A stretch of 64,000 nt of DNA from Sordaria brevicollis (GCA_033439795.1 JAUTDP010000006.1:1488001-1552000); one strand, 5' to 3'. Counted from the stretch's first letter, positions 43,969 through 54,898 are shown. Program-made: numbers and translations. The notes: a model not told the origin generated them from the sequence alone.

Positions 43969-46900
43969 GAGAGACGAATAAGTCAGGTTATCGCTGTAAG
44001 AGGAGGTAAGCTGGCAGTTAGGTAAGTCGTGTTTTCCTCCTGGAAGTTTGGATACTTTCGAGGGTTCTGAAGAGATGCGAGAAATGGACCAGACACCTAT
44101 CCCTCATCATTGAATCCATGACACCACCGTTGTCTCTCTGCCAGAGATATTTGGGCCTTGACAAGGCCCTCGCCTCTTGATCGAGCCGTTGTCGAAGCAT
44201 TTTTATTCGAACTTTCGAAATACATAATCCTATTCTAAACTATTCTGTCGCACATCGTCAACACCTTGTTTATGTGATATCCGGACATGTTTTAAGGACA
44301 CTTCGATTCCAGTCTACCTCCGCAAACCTCACCTGTCGCGTAAAAAATCGCTTCTTAACCGAACTCGTTCACTACATGGTTTCAGTTCGGAATGCTTTTA
44401 GTGTCCATGGGACCTCCTTTCCGTATTCTTCACTCTCAGAGAGCTCGCCTTTGGCTCTGTTATCTCTTCCTTTACTCTCAGATCCCCCGTTCCATTTCTC
44501 TGAAAGTACCGAACAGACCCAGACCTTGAAGGCTTCAAGTTTCGGACATGAACCCAATCCAGTCAACGGACTCGACTTACGTGGGGCCGATGCGAAGACC
44601 CGATTCTGACCTAAGGTAATGCATCCGGCCGATCTCCCGGACCCCGGCACCCCAGCCTCACTCCGAACGGTTGCTCCGATACGGCCTTGGCATTGCAGCA
44701 AACTCGCTTGGACCGTTCTGTCGGGTTTCGGTCCCTCGGAGGTTTGCACCGGACGGACTCCACTTCCGGCCGGTTTGATGCCAAGAACTTACTGTTTTCG
44801 GGTGTTTGCTTGACTTGCACGTTCGGAACCCTTTTTTTCTTTTGCACAAATTTTGGGGTTTATCTGTTCCTCGTGTCTTGTCTACCATTTGACCAACAAC
44901 GTTACTTCTGCTGTGGCCGCCCACGTAAGTGTACGTAGTAGGTAGTGACTTTGTGTTTACTTATACCTGTATGTAGCCCTGTGGTCCACCCACCCCCGCC
45001 GGCACACGTGTAAACGTGTGAAAGCTGAGTGATGCCGATCACCACCCTAGGAGATACCGAGTGAGTGTATTGCCAAGGAAGCCGGGACGGGGACGGATGA
45101 AAGCTGAGCTTGTCTACCTACTTGCAAAGCTGGGAAGGAAGGATGACCCGGATGTGAATAGGAGTTTCCTCAAAGATTTGTAGTATCACGAGTATGTGCT
45201 GGAGGATGGGTAAGTGCTTCACACGCTTTGTGTATTGTATGTTTTGTGTTTCTTTGAAGTTGGAGTACCAAGATTTAAATGGTTCCAACACAACGGGCAG
45301 CGACACGTTTCGGGCACTCACTCGAGTGATATCAACGTTTGTAAGTGGCACCGGAATGGGGGTCATTTGCTCTCTTTCTCGTTCCTGAATTTCCGTATGA
45401 CGGTTCCTCTTCAAGGCTTGCGACTTTGCGAGCTTGGCGGTCAGGTACATAAGTGTACCCGTCCCAATGGCACGGGATGGGTAAATCATCAAATATGGGC
45501 TGGCTGCTTTCCCGTTCTCGAGGCGCTGAGGATGGAGTGTCTCTGTCGGGAGCGATATTGTGTGTGACATTATGGAGGATGGGGGTGGATGGGAGGACAA
45601 ACCCCTCAATTTTTTTTTCTTTGGTGATACAAATATTTCGGCCGTCATGCTGCTCCCTTCCCTGCATTGCAGATTTGCTTGGGCCAGTTCGACGGCACAG
45701 CGGTGGTACGCATTTCATCAAGGTGGTCTCTCTTCTTCCCAATAGGATGAGCGGGATGAGATGCTGGAGAGTTATCGAATCGACGGGAGATGTGCTGAGG
45801 GCTGCCGGAAACGGGAAGAAGAACGCGCTAATGCAGGAACAGCAAAATGCGAGTCGCGAGGAGGGGTAGCATCCCGAATGTAATTTATTGCTCAATGTGC
45901 CCGCCGGAAATGTTGGTGTAAAGTGTTGGGTTGGTGATGGAAAGTTGTTGTTGGTGATAATCCAGCATTTCCAACTCTCTTTGAATGATGGAGTTGGACG
46001 CTCGTTCGAAACTCGCAAACTTGAAGGCGTGTTTCGAATAGCATCCGGTCAGCTAAGCGATCTCTTCACCTGCGAAGCCTCCATCCGCCAGAGCTGCAGC
46101 CATCCGATGGAAAGCAGCAGAGAAGTTTCAACGAAGTGGGGAGAAGCCATGCCGTTATACATGATTTGCCCGCCCTGAACGCCTCTGTCGGCTTGCCATG
46201 AGGAGGTGATCATGCGTGGCTTGGAAGGAAACTGCTATTTTCATCCCCCTTTTACGGACGTACCGCGTGCGCACGAGAAGCCGGATGTCTGAGAAAGCTG
46301 ATGTGCAGCAACATGTTGGAAGGGTCGTGGCATCATCTGTGTCACTCGGGGCTGGCTGGTGGTCGAATCACGATACGCCCAAGAAACGTGGGATGACTTT
46401 GTTTCCCCCAGTTTGGTGGTACAACGTTCAATAATCGGGGATTTTTGTCTTGCAACTGGGAAGATGCCTGTGTTGGCAAAACGATGCGTTGGTAGCCCGG
46501 TGTTTTGGAGTTCCACTTGGTGATGGTTGGTCTGGATGCGACTTCTGGGCTATCACCAACAGCCTAGGTCCCCTCGGACTGTTCTCCCGCCCTTGAGCCT
46601 CGGGGTGTTCATCCGAACAATGTAGCGGGTAGTTGGCATCTTGTGGTTCGTGGCCGTGCTGTGTTCCATGCTTTTGGAAATATGGAGAATCGGTTCATAA
46701 TCTCTGATCGGCCGATATTCTGCATCGCGATGGAGGTTGAAGATTATGTTTGCTTGCGTAATCAACGGCTGTACTGGTGGTGAAATTGGCCGCGCTGAGG
46801 TTTTCGTTATTTCGAACCGGGGCCGGACGTGAAGAACTTTTGAGATGGGAAAGGTGCCCTCAACGTAGGCCACTAGTAGGATAATGTGATTACCCGAGAC

Positions 46901-47507
46901 TCGTGTTGCCATGCAGACGCGAGAACGGCTGAAATTTCATGTTTTCTTGTTTCCATGACGGTGGTGATGATGGAGAGTGGGGGAAACACGTTGAGAGTGG
47001 TAGAGAACACGGGGTCGGCGGGAGAGCAGGAAATGAAGTTTAATCTGGTGAACAGCTTCAACTGGCTCCTACACAGAAAAACAGGCGCCGACATCCTTAC
47101 TCAGCGGTTGCCGAATTGCCGTCCTTTGGCCCTTTGCTTCTTCAACCGACTGGCATATCAAACATGGCAGTGGATGGGGTATACGGGGCAGCAGATCTTC
47201 ATCACCAGGGGCCAGATCTGACGCCCAACGTGGTGTTTGGAACATGGCAAATGCAAATTCAGGATGGATTCAGGTTGCAACTTGCAACTTTGGAGGACGA
47301 TGATCGATATGATATCCGTAGGGCGAGACCGGGACAGAAGCTATGCGATGTCAGAAGGAATGGCAGAAGGAACAATTGCACCCCTGCAGACGCACACGCC
47401 GGTAGAATTTGAGTGGATTCGCGAATGCCAAAAGTTGATGGACCCACTCAAATGCCACCTTTCGTGAATTCGCATTCGCTGGGGCGTCAGGGGCTTTCTT
47501 CGCTCTT
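43969..47507. other. Gene-poor region left of the nested transposon
   Basis: About 3.5 kb without a supportable gene. Open frames up to 228 codons (45332-46018 minus) and 138 codons (45453-45869 plus) overlap one another and show no recognisable protein pattern, presumed start context or intron logic. I found no tRNA, 5S rRNA or snRNA signature. Base composition is ordinary, so it is not itself RIP-mutated. Confidence 0.45.
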
Positions 47508-47518
47508 GGCCCTTGTCC
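47508..47518 (+). repeat. Left target-site duplication of the long-TIR element
   Basis: GGCCCTTGTCC here is repeated exactly at 50133-50143, immediately outside the outer inverted repeats. If two G residues belong to the element end, the duplication is 9 bp (CCCTTGTCC). Confidence 0.85.
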
Positions 47519-47999
47519 GGAATCGGTAACGGGTTAGACTCCATATGGTAACGGGTAAGACTTTCCCTACTTACAGGTGCCAGACCGACCGCCAGACTGC
47601 AGCCCACCCAGCACAGTAAGCGAGCGCGCGCCACCACATCGCTGCCCAGGGACAACCTCTATCCCCGTACAACCTATTAACGACCGTTAATCAATTACGT
47701 ATACTCTCTAAAGCTATCACCAACCTCGCCGCCATCGTTATTATCGCCGTTATAAAAGCTCCAATTACCCCCGAGCGCGCTACACGGTCCCTTATTAACC
47801 TATCGATTAATTATTTTGGGGTTTCTAAATAGCTTCACGTAAAAGAGTGACATAGAGTACGTACGTGCGCGCCAGCGTTGTGTGTAGTGCAGTGCCTAGT
47901 ACCTCTATATGGTAGCGCGCGCTCGCTTACTGTGCTGGGGGTGGGCTGCAGTATGGCGGTCGGACTGGCACCTGTAAGTAGGGAAAGTCTCACCCGTTA

Positions 48000-50100
48000 C
48001 CCGTGCCACGCCCCCACTAAAGTGGGTGCTCACTAGTAGAACGGCCACACCATTACAACGGCCATACCGATAATTTCGAACATCCCAGAATCCTCTTTCT
48101 CAATACATTAAAACCATCATTATTATTATTATCATAATACAATAATACTACGTTGCATCAATCTAAAAATATCATTATTTAATCTAAAAAAACGCATCCA
48201 ACAAGCCGTCGATTTTTATTACGAGAATCCAGGGGTTCCTATTACCATATTATATAAAATTTACGAAATACCCTGCAAACGACTTCGCAACCGTATTAAA
48301 GGCATCCCTCCCAAAATAAACAAGCCGTCGAACAAAGGGACTAAACTCTCCCCAATTAATAAGAAGGCTCTATACAACTATATCGACCATTTCGATAGAA
48401 TTAACCTCGCTATATAATTATTATATATTAAAAAAACTATAAATCTATTACTTCAAAGTAAAATCGACGATAACCTTAATAGCGACGAGGAGAAGCCCTA
48501 CGTTAACGTCAATTAAGTATTATATTTTATTAAACGGTACGAATATTTTAAAATAAAATAAAAGAAAATAGATAATACTAAAAAGGAAAATAAAAACGTA
48601 AATAAAATAAATTCATCCTCCCCGTTTTATATATATTATTTATATAGATTTTCGCTAACAACTATTATAATAAATTACGGTATACTTCGAAAAGCTCTAG
48701 ACCGTTATTTTAGAAAAAGGCTTTACCCCGTACAATATTTAAAATATAAATAAAACTAATTTCCGTATCGGTATAAGTAAAGACCAAATCGTTATTACTA
48801 AGAGGAAGCGAACTTATTATTTTACTATCCCTAAAAATCGAAAATTAGTAACGTATATCGAAGCTATTTCCGCCGCTAATTAATATTATCCCGGCTTTAT
48901 TATTATAATTGGTCAATTCTATATATTAAATTAGTATTAAATTAAAAAGCTAGACCTTTAAATACAATTTACTACCGCCGCTACAAGGTATTTAAATAAC
49001 TAATTATTATTCGAATAATTAAAATATTAGAATAAATATTTAAAAAAGTCTTAGAAAGGAAAGAAGAGGCTATTGATATTTAATAGTTACGGCTTATACT
49101 ATACTAAGTAAAAATCCTAAAATTGGGCTCTAATAATTATAGCTAACCTTTTTTAAAGAGTTTTTATAGTATTATAATAATAATAGTATTATTTACTTCG
49201 GTTTACCTCCCTACCTTACTTATTTATTATAATTATTAAATATAATAGTTTTTTAACCTCTTAAATACTATTACGCTAAAGTATTCGATTTATTTATACG
49301 AAATAGCTACGTTAGTATTACTAAATTGGAGTTTTTAACTATTATCGAAAATATTAAAAAGAAAGTATTTAAAGAATTAATAATAAAATTAGCATTTAAA
49401 AAGACTAGGATATAATTATATTACCCCTATATAATATTAAATCCTTTACGTAACCGGGTAAACCGCTATACTCTTACCCCCCCACTTCTAAATTAATTAT
49501 TAATACCTTTAATACTATTTAAAACGCCCAATAACCTACGTTAAGTTAACCGAGCAATTGAATAATTCACTAAAACTCTCGAAATTAAGGATTTATTACT
49601 ATTATTCAAAAAAATGGTATTGAATTATATAAAGGGAAGGGAAATTGTTATAATTGAACTAGTGTAAGTAAAATGTAATTTAGGTAGGACTAAGTATGCC
49701 GAGGAAATTAACCGACGTTGCAAAGCTCTAAAAGGTAAATTTATATAAGTAGGTAGTATATTGAAGGTTTTAAATAGTAGGGCCATAGTATATAAACGAA
49801 TTGATAATAACTTTAACGTTACTATTAAGAAGGTTGAAAGAGCGAAGTAATTGCTTCGAAATAAGGCCAAAAGATATTTTATTAATGCCGGTAGACTTTC
49901 TAATAAATAGCGGAAGGCAGGTAGGCTATAGCCTTTCGAAGTATTAAAGCCGGGATATAGGAAATTTGGGATATAATTAGATAATACCGACGTTGTTTCT
50001 GAATAGCTTTATAAAAATGCCAGATTTCTGTTGCGTGGCCGTTGTAATGGTGTGGCCGTTCTACTAGTGAGCACCCACTTTAGTGGGGGCGTGGCACGGG
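48000..50100 (+). mobile_element. Fot1/pogo-type (Tc1/mariner superfamily) DNA transposon, RIP-degraded
   Basis: The 2,101-bp element has perfect 65-bp terminal inverted repeats (48000-48064 and 50036-50100) beginning CCCGTGCCACGCCCCCACTA. It is flanked by the TA dinucleotide (47998-47999 and 50101-50102), the target duplication of the superfamily. The interior is strongly AT-rich, with dense TAA/TAG stops. Translated remnants match fungal pogo/Fot1 transposases. It inserted into the right arm of the 511-bp element, so it is the younger of the two. Confidence 0.92.
48193..49950 (+). pseudogene. Fot1/pogo transposase remnant
   Basis: The N-terminal helix-turn-helix region is readable from 48193 to a TAA at 48415: QQAVDFYYENPGVPITILYK, then KRLRNRIKGIPPKINKPS and KKALYNYIDHFDRINLAI. 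A later segment, in a different frame, starts at 48758 with NFRIGISKDQIVITKRKRTY and continues TIPKNRKLVTYIEAISAA before another stop; this is the block around the first catalytic Asp of the DDE domain. At the place where the family has Asp-Glu (48749-48754) this copy reads Asn-Lys, both explained by G-to-A changes. Multiple stops and at least one frame change rule out an active enzyme. The 3' limit is approximate. Confidence 0.85.
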
Positions 50101-50132
50101 TACCATATGGAGTCTAACCCGTTACCGATTCC

Positions 50133-50143
50133 GGCCCTTGTCC
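50133..50143 (+). repeat. Right target-site duplication of the long-TIR element
   Basis: GGCCCTTGTCC, the exact partner of 47508-47518. Confidence 0.85.
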
Positions 50144-50414
50144 ACCAGTCGATTCTGCCCCACATTTATCAATGACAGGGCATCCCATTCTTCCTTCCAT
50201 TTCCCAAATCTTTGATCTTTTTGGCAATGGAACCGTATTTTCATAGTTCGCGACTGCCTCGTTGCTTCTCTTCTGCAAGGCTCAGCTTTAATTAAGTTGC
50301 ATTATGAGGGATATGTCAGCTGTGAAAATTTTCACGCTGCCCGATGTTGTGTACACACGGAGTAAGTGAGGATACCTTAGGTAATGCTCAGTCTCGGGGT
50401 AAGAGGTGCATATG

Positions 50415-50693
50415 TACCGTAGAAACTCTCGAAACCTAGAATTGTCCCATAGGACTTAGGGTGCTGAAGTCTAGCATATAGAGGTAGGTTACTGCCACTG
50501 TCGGCCCGCGTTCCATACATGCAAATGCATGCCAGTTAAGGTGGAGGGCGATATTTCTATGATGTTGCTAATCAGGCGGGATGTGATGGGCATATATGCG
50601 ACTGTATGCGGGCGCCCCGATTACCCTATACAGACCTTACGCTAGGCTTCTGAGGGAAAGGGACAATTCTAGGTTTCGCGAGTTTTTACGGTA
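50415..50693. repeat. Inverted repeat pair, possible degraded MITE
   Basis: Arms of 34 bp at 50415-50448 and 50660-50693 pair at 32 of 34 positions. Both contain CGAAACCTAGAATTGTCCC. They are separated by 211 bp of noncoding sequence. No clear target duplication was seen at the arm ends. Confidence 0.7.
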
Positions 50694-52166
50694 TGTAAAT
50701 GTAATGTATGGTTCTGAGGTCGTCGGGATGAACAGCGAACGATCTTTTTCCTACTTTGCTGTCTTGGAATTCGGCTTCCTTTTCCTGTCATCCCAACGCC
50801 TAACGGCCCGTCCTGTTAGCGCGCTGAAATTAGACACACAACGCTTCCAAGACCCCAAGTCGGAACGAGAGGACACCAGCTCACACAAGACAAAGCTGTT
50901 AGTTGAGACTAGAACAAGCGCCTAACTACACTTCATGTTCATTGTTCCATACAGGACCTTGACTGTCTGTGTTATCTGGAGCACTTGACCGGCCAGGGGT
51001 GTCTGTTGGCTGGCGAGAAAGACGGAATCATGCTCATGCGAATCAGCGAGATCAGTCACTTTGTGTGGTGAGAGACTCAGAGAGACAGGGCCCTGGAGCA
51101 GAACTCCCGAGATGTCACGATCATGATTGACGATTAAACCCCTGGCCCGCATCTCAGCCTACCACAGACGCCAATCCCACGACCGACTGCATGTCTGGGA
51201 AATGTCGAGTCGAGTCGTTCAACTGTCGTTCCTCATCGGCTGCTTTCCCAAGTGGAAGTCGCATCGACATCGTCGCACATGGCGGGAATGGATACCTCTA
51301 TGCCCCACTAGCCCATCTCCAGAGGCCATTTTAGAGCCCATCCAACATCCCGGGCTGGATTGTCTGCATGTGTAAAATAGGTAATTAGACCTAGCTTATA
51401 CCCGACATGCCCTGGAATAGCACCATTACACCAGAGAGGTCCCTGTGGCCCCTGTGGTCCCAAGAAAGAGGAATCTTTCAATTAATATACTGAACGGCCG
51501 TCTGGGGCCCGAATCCTCGTCCATCCCGCGCGCCCACGTTCCGAACTAGGAACTCCCTTCACACGCCGAGCTGGCTCTTTCCGATCTCTTCTGACGTATA
51601 ATTTGGCTGGTTGGGCCTGTCTTGTCAAATATAATTTCCGTCGACCTGTCCAGTTCTGTCCAGTCCCGACTCTCGCTTCCACACCCCGTGATGCTGCAAA
51701 GGGCATGATTGCCGGGGACTGAACGCGCCTGCCGCCCATTCAGCTTTGAGGTCCATTGCTACTTCCATATTACTGACTGGTACCGTACCAAACGTACTTT
51801 CCCAGTCTCCAGCTTTTCTTTGCTTTTGTTGGTACCACTGAGGCTATCGCCCCTCCCTGGTAGACGACCCATATATCTGGCATCCATACACAGAAAAAAA
51901 AACAAAAAAACGGAAAGAACCCGCCCCATTTCGACCCATAGACACCCATCGAACCAAAGAAGACTTAACCCAACCTTTCCCACCTGCTGATTTCCAATCT
52001 TGGCCCTTCCGCTTTCAGGATTGGAAATCTTCTCGCGCCTGGATTTAACGCCCCCGGATTCCCAACTGTCCAGGTTCTCATCTCATTGTCGTATCCAACA
52101 GAAGATCTCCATGTTTATTATTACTACACCGGCTGGATACCCTCTTCGAATCTGACCGATCCCAGT

Positions 52167-52188
52167 CCCCCCCCCCCCCCCCCCCCCC
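52167..52188. repeat. Poly(C) run of 22
   Basis: Twenty-two consecutive C residues in the presumed 5' leader of the PH-domain gene, about 330 bases before its ATG. Length may be unreliable, since homopolymers are prone to sequencing error. Confidence 0.85.
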
Positions 52189-52516
52189 GGCATCCGTCCC
52201 TCGAACCCGACTTTTCGGTCCTTCCCATTTACAAGCCCACCTCGCCAGGCTACTCAACTTTCACTCAATTTTTTTTCTCTCTCCAAAGGAAAGGAAATCA
52301 ACAACAACCATCGATTCCCTTTGCCCTGCATGGGTACATCCAACCAGCATTCTTTCAACTCTCAACCACTACCACCACCACCACATCATCGCAGCGCCAG
52401 CGTGCTGTCCCTTGTGTGGCGGTGAGTACCAGGAACTTTTGCGCCCTGATCGTCACCGCATACCGAACAACACATTCAGGACCTGACACCGCCAGGGTTG
52501 GCTCCCTCCGAAGAAA

Positions 52517-54898
52517 ATGTCTGAGCCACATCATCATCACGACCATGGGGAGGAAGTTGAAGCCGTAGCCTCACGACACGAGGGGGGCAGGTTATTAAAT
52601 AAGAGGGACTCGAAGCTTGGATTGAGGAACTTGTTTCACCGAAACAGGTCAGCCACGGAAGCGGAACGAATGTCGACTGTCGCCCCCAGAGATACGCCAA
52701 CGAGATCCGGAGGTCTGCGCGCCTCCATCGCCAGTGTCAGTCACTGGCCGTACGGACTGCATCACAGAGATGGCAACGCCCAGCGGTCCGAGGTGACGTT
52801 ATCCGGGTCCGGATCTCCTCTCACGCCTACCTTCCCGACTCCAACTTTGAAACACAAGAAATCAGCAAGTGCAGTGCGTGGACACGCATCGCCTAGAGCA
52901 TCAAGGGGATCCCTGGCTGCTTGGGATCCACCAACACTTTGCCAAGTTTATCCCCAGGCCATCAAGCAAGCTCGCCTTCCAGCTTGCACCGCTTCTGCTG
53001 AGGCTATTCTCAGGCTGCATCAGCACAAGGGAATCTTCTCCATCGGGGACGCTTTCAGCTCAGGTTCAACGACAGCCGCAGATGGGCCAGCTACATTGAC
53101 AGCGGGAACAGACAGGTCCGAGAGAGGGAGGAGGAGGCACCGCCGCAATACATCGGGGTCAGTTGCCCTGAGGTTAGACTGGACAACCAAGTTTTTCGTG
53201 CTCATTTCGGGATACTTGCTCCAATATACCGGGGATGGGCCCTTGGACCGTCTCCCGGAGAAGATCTTGCCGCTAGGAAAGGACTCAGCTGCCTTCGTGA
53301 GCGATGTCATTCCAGGTCGTCACTGGGTATTGCAGATAACTGCCACAGCTGACTCGGACAATGCCGCCCCAGCATCTCACACCAGCTCATTGCTCGCACG
53401 ACTGCCTTTCCGCGGTCAGGACAAGAGGCAGGCCGCAAATCTGTTGATGGTTTTTGAGAACGCGGCCGATATGGAGAGTTGGCTGGCTACGCTCAGAAAC
53501 GCTATCGAAGGCCTCGGAGGAAAAAAGAAGCTTTCCGAAACGGGAAACACACATCTCGACACCGAGGACTCGGAGCTCCGAAGCCAGGCAAGCCAGAGAA
53601 CCTTGGTAGTTGGTGACTATGGTGGGGCCACGTCTAATGATACGTGGGACGGACGCCAGAGCACCTCGAATCCGGGTATCAATATGGACTTCGTCGATGC
53701 TGAAGGGACACGAGGTGTGTCCTTTGACGATGCCGAGTCAACAGCTAGTGTGATCTCCCATGATGGCATACAGCTAAAGACACTCCGGGATAGTACCCAG
53801 AGGTTTTCATATCTGTCGACTGGTCAGCATACAAATCCCACATCGGCTGGATCATCACCGGCATGCTCGCCTGTCCGCGACTCTTTTAACAGTCTTCAGG
53901 ACTCCATACCAGAGCTCACGGCCCTTGATGACCAACCCCGACCGCGACCAAGACCGAATGCATCGGCAATCAGTGACAGAAGACAGTCGCTGCAGACGAT
54001 GAACCATCTTCTCGAAATGCGTCTTGCCACTTCTCGGCCTCTTTCAGGTTCGAGTTCGTGGAACTTCGATCCCAGCAGCCCTTCGGGGTCAAGCAAACGA
54101 TCCAGCAAGCGATATTCGCTTGCTCGTTCAACCAAGTCTCTTCCTGAAGAGGAAGCTGAACCATCTTCTCCGCCCCCTCCGCTCCCGTCTCAGGTTCGCA
54201 GTAGTACGCGGAGGCCTCCCCCTTCAGCTCTTTGCCTCAACTCACGCCCGTTATCTTTTGTGGAGGATCAGCCATCGCCTGCATCCCCACTTGACGAGAA
54301 CGGTATTCCGATCCAGGTGAATGTTGAGGTAGCACCGGAAGGGGAGTCACTATTCTCATCGTGGGGGTTGCCAGAGGCAATCAAGCAGCGTGGTGAACGC
54401 GGGGAGGACTGGGAGAACCTGTCTCCCACGCAGCCTGCCGCAAGTGGTAGCCCTGCAAAGAAACCGGGTTACTTTCAGGCTGACGGCAGCACATCAGCAA
54501 TTCCTCCGGCGTCAGTGGCGTTCCAAGACATGCTCAGATCCGCTTCATCCATTGGCAACTACCCGGGTAGCTCATCGAAGCGCGTCGATAGAAGAAGATT
54601 CAGTTTACAGTCTCAGCTGTCGGAGAAGTCAACTGAAGGTGGTCGCAGTTTCCTCGATCTGAGTGACCTCGGTGACCATCTTGGTGATCTTCCTCAGATA
54701 TCTTCAAATTCCTTTTCGAAGCAGGGTCCGAGACCAAGTCCGCATTTCCGCTCTATGTCGGTTGCCAACACCTTGGGTCCGCGACGGAGTGTAACTCAGC
54801 TGGCCGACGGTCCCCCGCCTGCCCCTCCGCCGAATCGTGCCCTTCCTCCCATTCCGAGAAAGTCGTCGCTTCAAGTGTGTCAGTCAGCTTCACCTTGA
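52517..54898 (+). CDS. PH-domain-like protein, large and disordered, unknown function
   Basis: A single exon encodes 793 residues. After a His-rich start (MSEPHHHHDHGEEVE) and 140 disordered residues comes a helical stretch (QVYPQAIKQARLPACTASAEAILRLHQHKG). A pleckstrin-homology-like domain follows at roughly 205-340: LDWTTKFFVLISGYLLQYTGDGPLDRLPEKILPL, DVIPGRHWVLQIT and AANLLMVFENAADMESWLATLRNAIEGLG, with the conserved late Trp in the C-terminal helix. Such domains bind phosphoinositides or proteins at membranes. The remaining 450 residues are Ser/Pro-rich, with polyproline patches (PSSPPPPLPSQ, GPPPAPPPNRALPPIPRKSS) that could bind SH3 domains. Role and partners are unknown. A short leader intron at 52422-52479 is possible. 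The ATG at 52517 follows a GAAA context. Confidence 0.8.
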   Translation: MSEPHHHHDHGEEVEAVASRHEGGRLLNKRDSKLGLRNLFHRNRSATEAERMSTVAPRDTPTRSGGLRASIASVSHWPYGLHHRDGNAQRSEVTLSGSGSPLTPTFPTPTLKHKKSASAVRGHASPRASRGSLAAWDPPTLCQVYPQAIKQARLPACTASAEAILRLHQHKGIFSIGDAFSSGSTTAADGPATLTAGTDRSERGRRRHRRNTSGSVALRLDWTTKFFVLISGYLLQYTGDGPLDRLPEKILPLGKDSAAFVSDVIPGRHWVLQITATADSDNAAPASHTSSLLARLPFRGQDKRQAANLLMVFENAADMESWLATLRNAIEGLGGKKKLSETGNTHLDTEDSELRSQASQRTLVVGDYGGATSNDTWDGRQSTSNPGINMDFVDAEGTRGVSFDDAESTASVISHDGIQLKTLRDSTQRFSYLSTGQHTNPTSAGSSPACSPVRDSFNSLQDSIPELTALDDQPRPRPRPNASAISDRRQSLQTMNHLLEMRLATSRPLSGSSSWNFDPSSPSGSSKRSSKRYSLARSTKSLPEEEAEPSSPPPPLPSQVRSSTRRPPPSALCLNSRPLSFVEDQPSPASPLDENGIPIQVNVEVAPEGESLFSSWGLPEAIKQRGERGEDWENLSPTQPAASGSPAKKPGYFQADGSTSAIPPASVAFQDMLRSASSIGNYPGSSSKRVDRRRFSLQSQLSEKSTEGGRSFLDLSDLGDHLGDLPQISSNSFSKQGPRPSPHFRSMSVANTLGPRRSVTQLADGPPPAPPPNRALPPIPRKSSLQVCQSASP

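Larger units (their letters stand above)
47519..50132. mobile_element. Long-TIR nonautonomous element (MULE-like), split by a Fot1/pogo insertion
   Basis: Inverted arms of about 114-120 bp start GGAATCGGTAACGGG at 47519 and end at 50132. The left arm runs to about 47632. The right arm is in two pieces, about 47915-47999 and 50101-50132, because another transposon sits inside it. Without that insertion the element is about 511 bp. Each arm carries two near-identical 15-mers 22 bp apart (GGTAACGGGTTAGAC at 47525, GGTAACGGGTAAGAC at 47547). The 11-bp (or 9-bp) flanking duplication and long arms suggest a Mutator-like origin; this class call is inference. The roughly 280-bp core has no open frame and is TpA-rich. 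Confidence 0.82.
50144..52516. other. Gene-poor region and leader of the PH-domain gene
   Basis: About 2.4 kb without a supportable gene. It holds an imperfect inverted repeat (50415-50693) and, nearer the next gene, a CT-rich 5' leader with a C-22 run. A possible leader intron is 52422-52479 (GTGAGT..CAG). Confidence 0.45.

Noticed and set aside
45332..46018. 228-codon minus-strand frame in the gene-poor region
   Set aside because: It overlaps an equally long plus-strand frame, has no domain-like pattern, and composition alone accounts for it.
49625..49870. 81-codon minus-strand frame with hydrophobic residues inside the pogo element
   Set aside because: It is antisense to the transposase remnant in RIP-mutated AT-rich DNA, where such frames arise freely.
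52086..52568. 160-codon plus-strand frame overlapping the start of the PH-domain gene
   Set aside because: It begins without an ATG, runs through the poly(C) tract as poly-Pro and is leader sequence by context.
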